Shown here: positions 62,101-64,000 of the stretch, in pieces
Position numbering within the stretch: position 1 is the stretch's first letter
How the letters are laid out: every line of letters begins with the position of its first letter
Source: Opisthocomus hoazin
Taxonomy: Eukaryota > Chordata > Aves > Opisthocomiformes > Opisthocomidae
Length of the DNA: 64,000 nucleotides
Direction of reading: 5' to 3'
NCBI RefSeq assembly: GCF_030867145.1
Contig: NC_134428.1
Location: 22,547,537 to 22,611,536, forward strand
The notes under the pieces: generated by a model
What the model saw: the letters and a program-made list of their open reading frames with translations, nothing else
What the model was told of the DNA's origin: nothing
The model's database searches: none
Position numbers and translations under genes: made by a program

Positions 62101-64000
62101 ACAACTGACATGAGTTTAGCAGGCCTCAGCACGTCCTTCCATGGGTATTTCTTTACATGCTTGGAAACACCATGGAAGCTGCAAGGAGATGCCAATTTGA
62201 CGTAGCAAAAGGATGCTGCACAGCAGGGGTAGTGTGCCCTGCCGGAACGGGGGAAGCTGGAACTTCAGACTTCCGATTTTCAGGATACAAGGTGAAGGGT
62301 TTTTTTGGCCTTCTACATAAATAAAGACTTTCAAGGAAAAAGTAATCCCTGTGGAGACTTTAACCTCTCCCACAAGGAAGGAACCTTCTATCAGCAAGAA
62401 AACTCACATGGTGGGAAAAAAACATGTCCTTTTCTGCTCAGCAGCAAATGTTTCCACCCGCTCCTGGATGCTGAGCCACAGTTTCTCTGCAGCAGGAGGC
62501 TCGAGAGGCACGAGGGGAATATCTGCATTTCTCCCCAATCAGTCACTGGAACGAGCATTATCGCTGGAACAATGGGTTCAGCCCAGGCCCGCCTTGCCAG
62601 GGCCGCTCCGCTGCAGCGCTCCCGGATTTATTTTTGTCTGGGCTTGGAGCGGGATGCGGAGATCAGGTGACGGTGCCCGAGGAGCGCTTGGCATCGCCTG
62701 TCCTGCCGCCGTGTGCGCACATGTCCACAGGAGTAACGAGCAGGCCAGGGATGATGGAGCGGGGCTCAGCAGGCAGGGTGGCCGCATGCTGGTTACTGGA
62801 TCTTCTTCCCTTGACTGAGCCCACTCTGGCGACCAGCTCGTGGGAGAAGGGGTGCTCTCTCACACTGCGGGGACCACTGATGCTCCCACTTGCCCTGGCT
62901 GATAGCTTTGCAACTCGGTCTAGGGAATCAAAACCAGTGCCTGTGCTGTGGCACTGGGATTAGGACCTGAAACCAGTTTCTGATGGAATTGTGTCATGGG
63001 TGTTGAGGCAGGTGACCAAGGAGACATGCAAAGGACTGTGGCAGAGCTGGGGAATCCCAGCTTGCCAAGAACCAGTGCAATGTCTCCACCACCGAACTTG
63101 CCTCCTTTCCATGTGGTTTCCATACTGGGTTGTGTTTGAGCAGTGACTGAGAACGCAGTTCGTTCCCAGTGCCACCATGCTGTCCCAGAAGAGCAGTCAG
63201 CCTGGCAGGTGTGGCTGGGATAAACTTTGAGTTGGCTCGTTTGGCAAGGTGTCCAAATCCGAACAATCTTGGACACAACAATAAATACTGGGAGTCCCTG
63301 GGGCACATTAAGGAAACCTGAGCTTCTTGGTGACTCCAGCAAGCACTGGCACACAGGGACTTGGGGCAGAAGCTGGGTTCATGGTCCTGCCCAGTCTGAG
63401 GGATGCTGGGGTGGGGTTTTTCCTCCCTGCTCCCTCTTGGTGCCACGGGGATGTGGAGCATTCCCAGTGCACAGTGGTCAGCTGTGCAGAGCAGGATGGG
63501 AACGAGCATTCGAAGCTGAACCTCCCAACCTTGGCTATAAATCAACCCAAAATCTAGGTCATGCCAGCCCTGGACAGTGACAAGTTCAGAGTCATCTGCG
63601 AGGATGAACCAATCCCAGACTGGCCACTGAGTGGGGTATTTTGGAGCCTCCCTCACCCCCCAGACATCTACTTCCAAAAGGATCCAGTGAAGCTTCTACA
63701 GCAAGGAGCCAACCTCAGGCTGTGGCATCCGTGATGCTCTAAGTGAAAACATCTCCCAGCAATATGTCTTGGGCTGTTCTCCAGAAGCGACGTGAAGGTA
63801 CCCGTGGGGGTTCAGGGGTACCCCACTGGCTGCCAGCATCCTTGGCCACGCAGGGACACCTCACACACAAAAAACCATCTCAGCTCCATCCCCAGCCTCA
63901 GCAGAGCCCGTTCTTGGAGGCGAGTGTGGCCACTGTCGGCAGGTTCACCCCCTGCTTTCTCCATCAGCTGGAAACAGTCTGCATCACTGGAGGTTTTTAT
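56153..64000. other. GC-richer intergenic tail, no gene seen
   Basis: This last 8 kb is richer in G and C, so stop codons are rarer and open frames of 100-227 codons appear on both strands. They overlap each other on opposite strands, lack family motifs, and several lack an ATG, so none is called. A T-rich patch lies near 61009-61029. Confidence 0.4.

Noticed and set aside
62994-63677. A 227-codon minus-strand open frame
   Set aside because: It begins with TTG, has no domain I recognise, and overlaps open frames on the other strand. GC-rich sequence explains its length.
1-64000. CRISPR arrays, operons and other bacterial features
   Set aside because: The window is vertebrate nuclear DNA; no regularly spaced repeats of that kind are present.

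Overview
This window is from a bird (Aves) nuclear genome. The evidence is several CR1 LINE fragments with avian 3' ends, a class III-like endogenous retrovirus (ERV) typical of bird genomes, genes with many introns and GT-AG (one GC-AG) splice sites, and CpG-rich promoters. The species cannot be told from the sequence alone.

Layout. (1) 1-5773: a minus-strand endogenous retrovirus cut by the left edge of the window. In transcription order it has a 5' LTR, a tRNA-Lys-type primer binding site, gag and pro-pol. Everything from the gag start (5243) to the integrase end (69) is in one reading frame with no frameshift, broken only by four in-frame stops; one of these sits at the gag/pro boundary and may be natural. 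(2) 6094-10997: PTCD1 on the minus strand, 8 coding exons, 693 codons, every internal junction in phase 0. (3) 10998-11350: a compact CpG-rich two-way promoter. (4) 11351-17753: CPSF4 on the plus strand, 8 coding exons, 243 codons, with five CCCH fingers and a CCHC knuckle. (5) 20028-22010: ATP5MF on the minus strand, 4 coding exons, 89 codons, with a CpG-island promoter. (6) 22421-64000: about 42 kb with no gene that can be supported. It holds a CR1 ORF2 relic, several very old MIR/L2/CR1-type repeat remnants, homopolymer runs, one weak candidate terminal exon near 23.3-23.6 kb, and AT-rich blocks that could be conserved regulatory elements.

The gene order PTCD1(-), CPSF4(+), ATP5MF(-) matches what I recall of the mammalian arrangement. 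PTCD1 and ATP5MF are both mitochondrial proteins (RNA handling and ATP synthase). CPSF4 belongs to the nuclear pre-mRNA 3'-end processing complex. CPSF4 and ATP5MF converge; PTCD1 and CPSF4 diverge from one promoter.

No clearly new biological system was found. The points most worth checking are the single-frame ERV with an amber codon at the gag/pro junction, the GC-AG intron in CPSF4, the CPSF4 form without the mammalian serine-rich alternative exon, and the possible exon opposite ATP5MF. Exon coordinates were read by eye from splice sites and reading phase. No alignment or database search was run; family calls rest on recognised motifs and remembered homologues.
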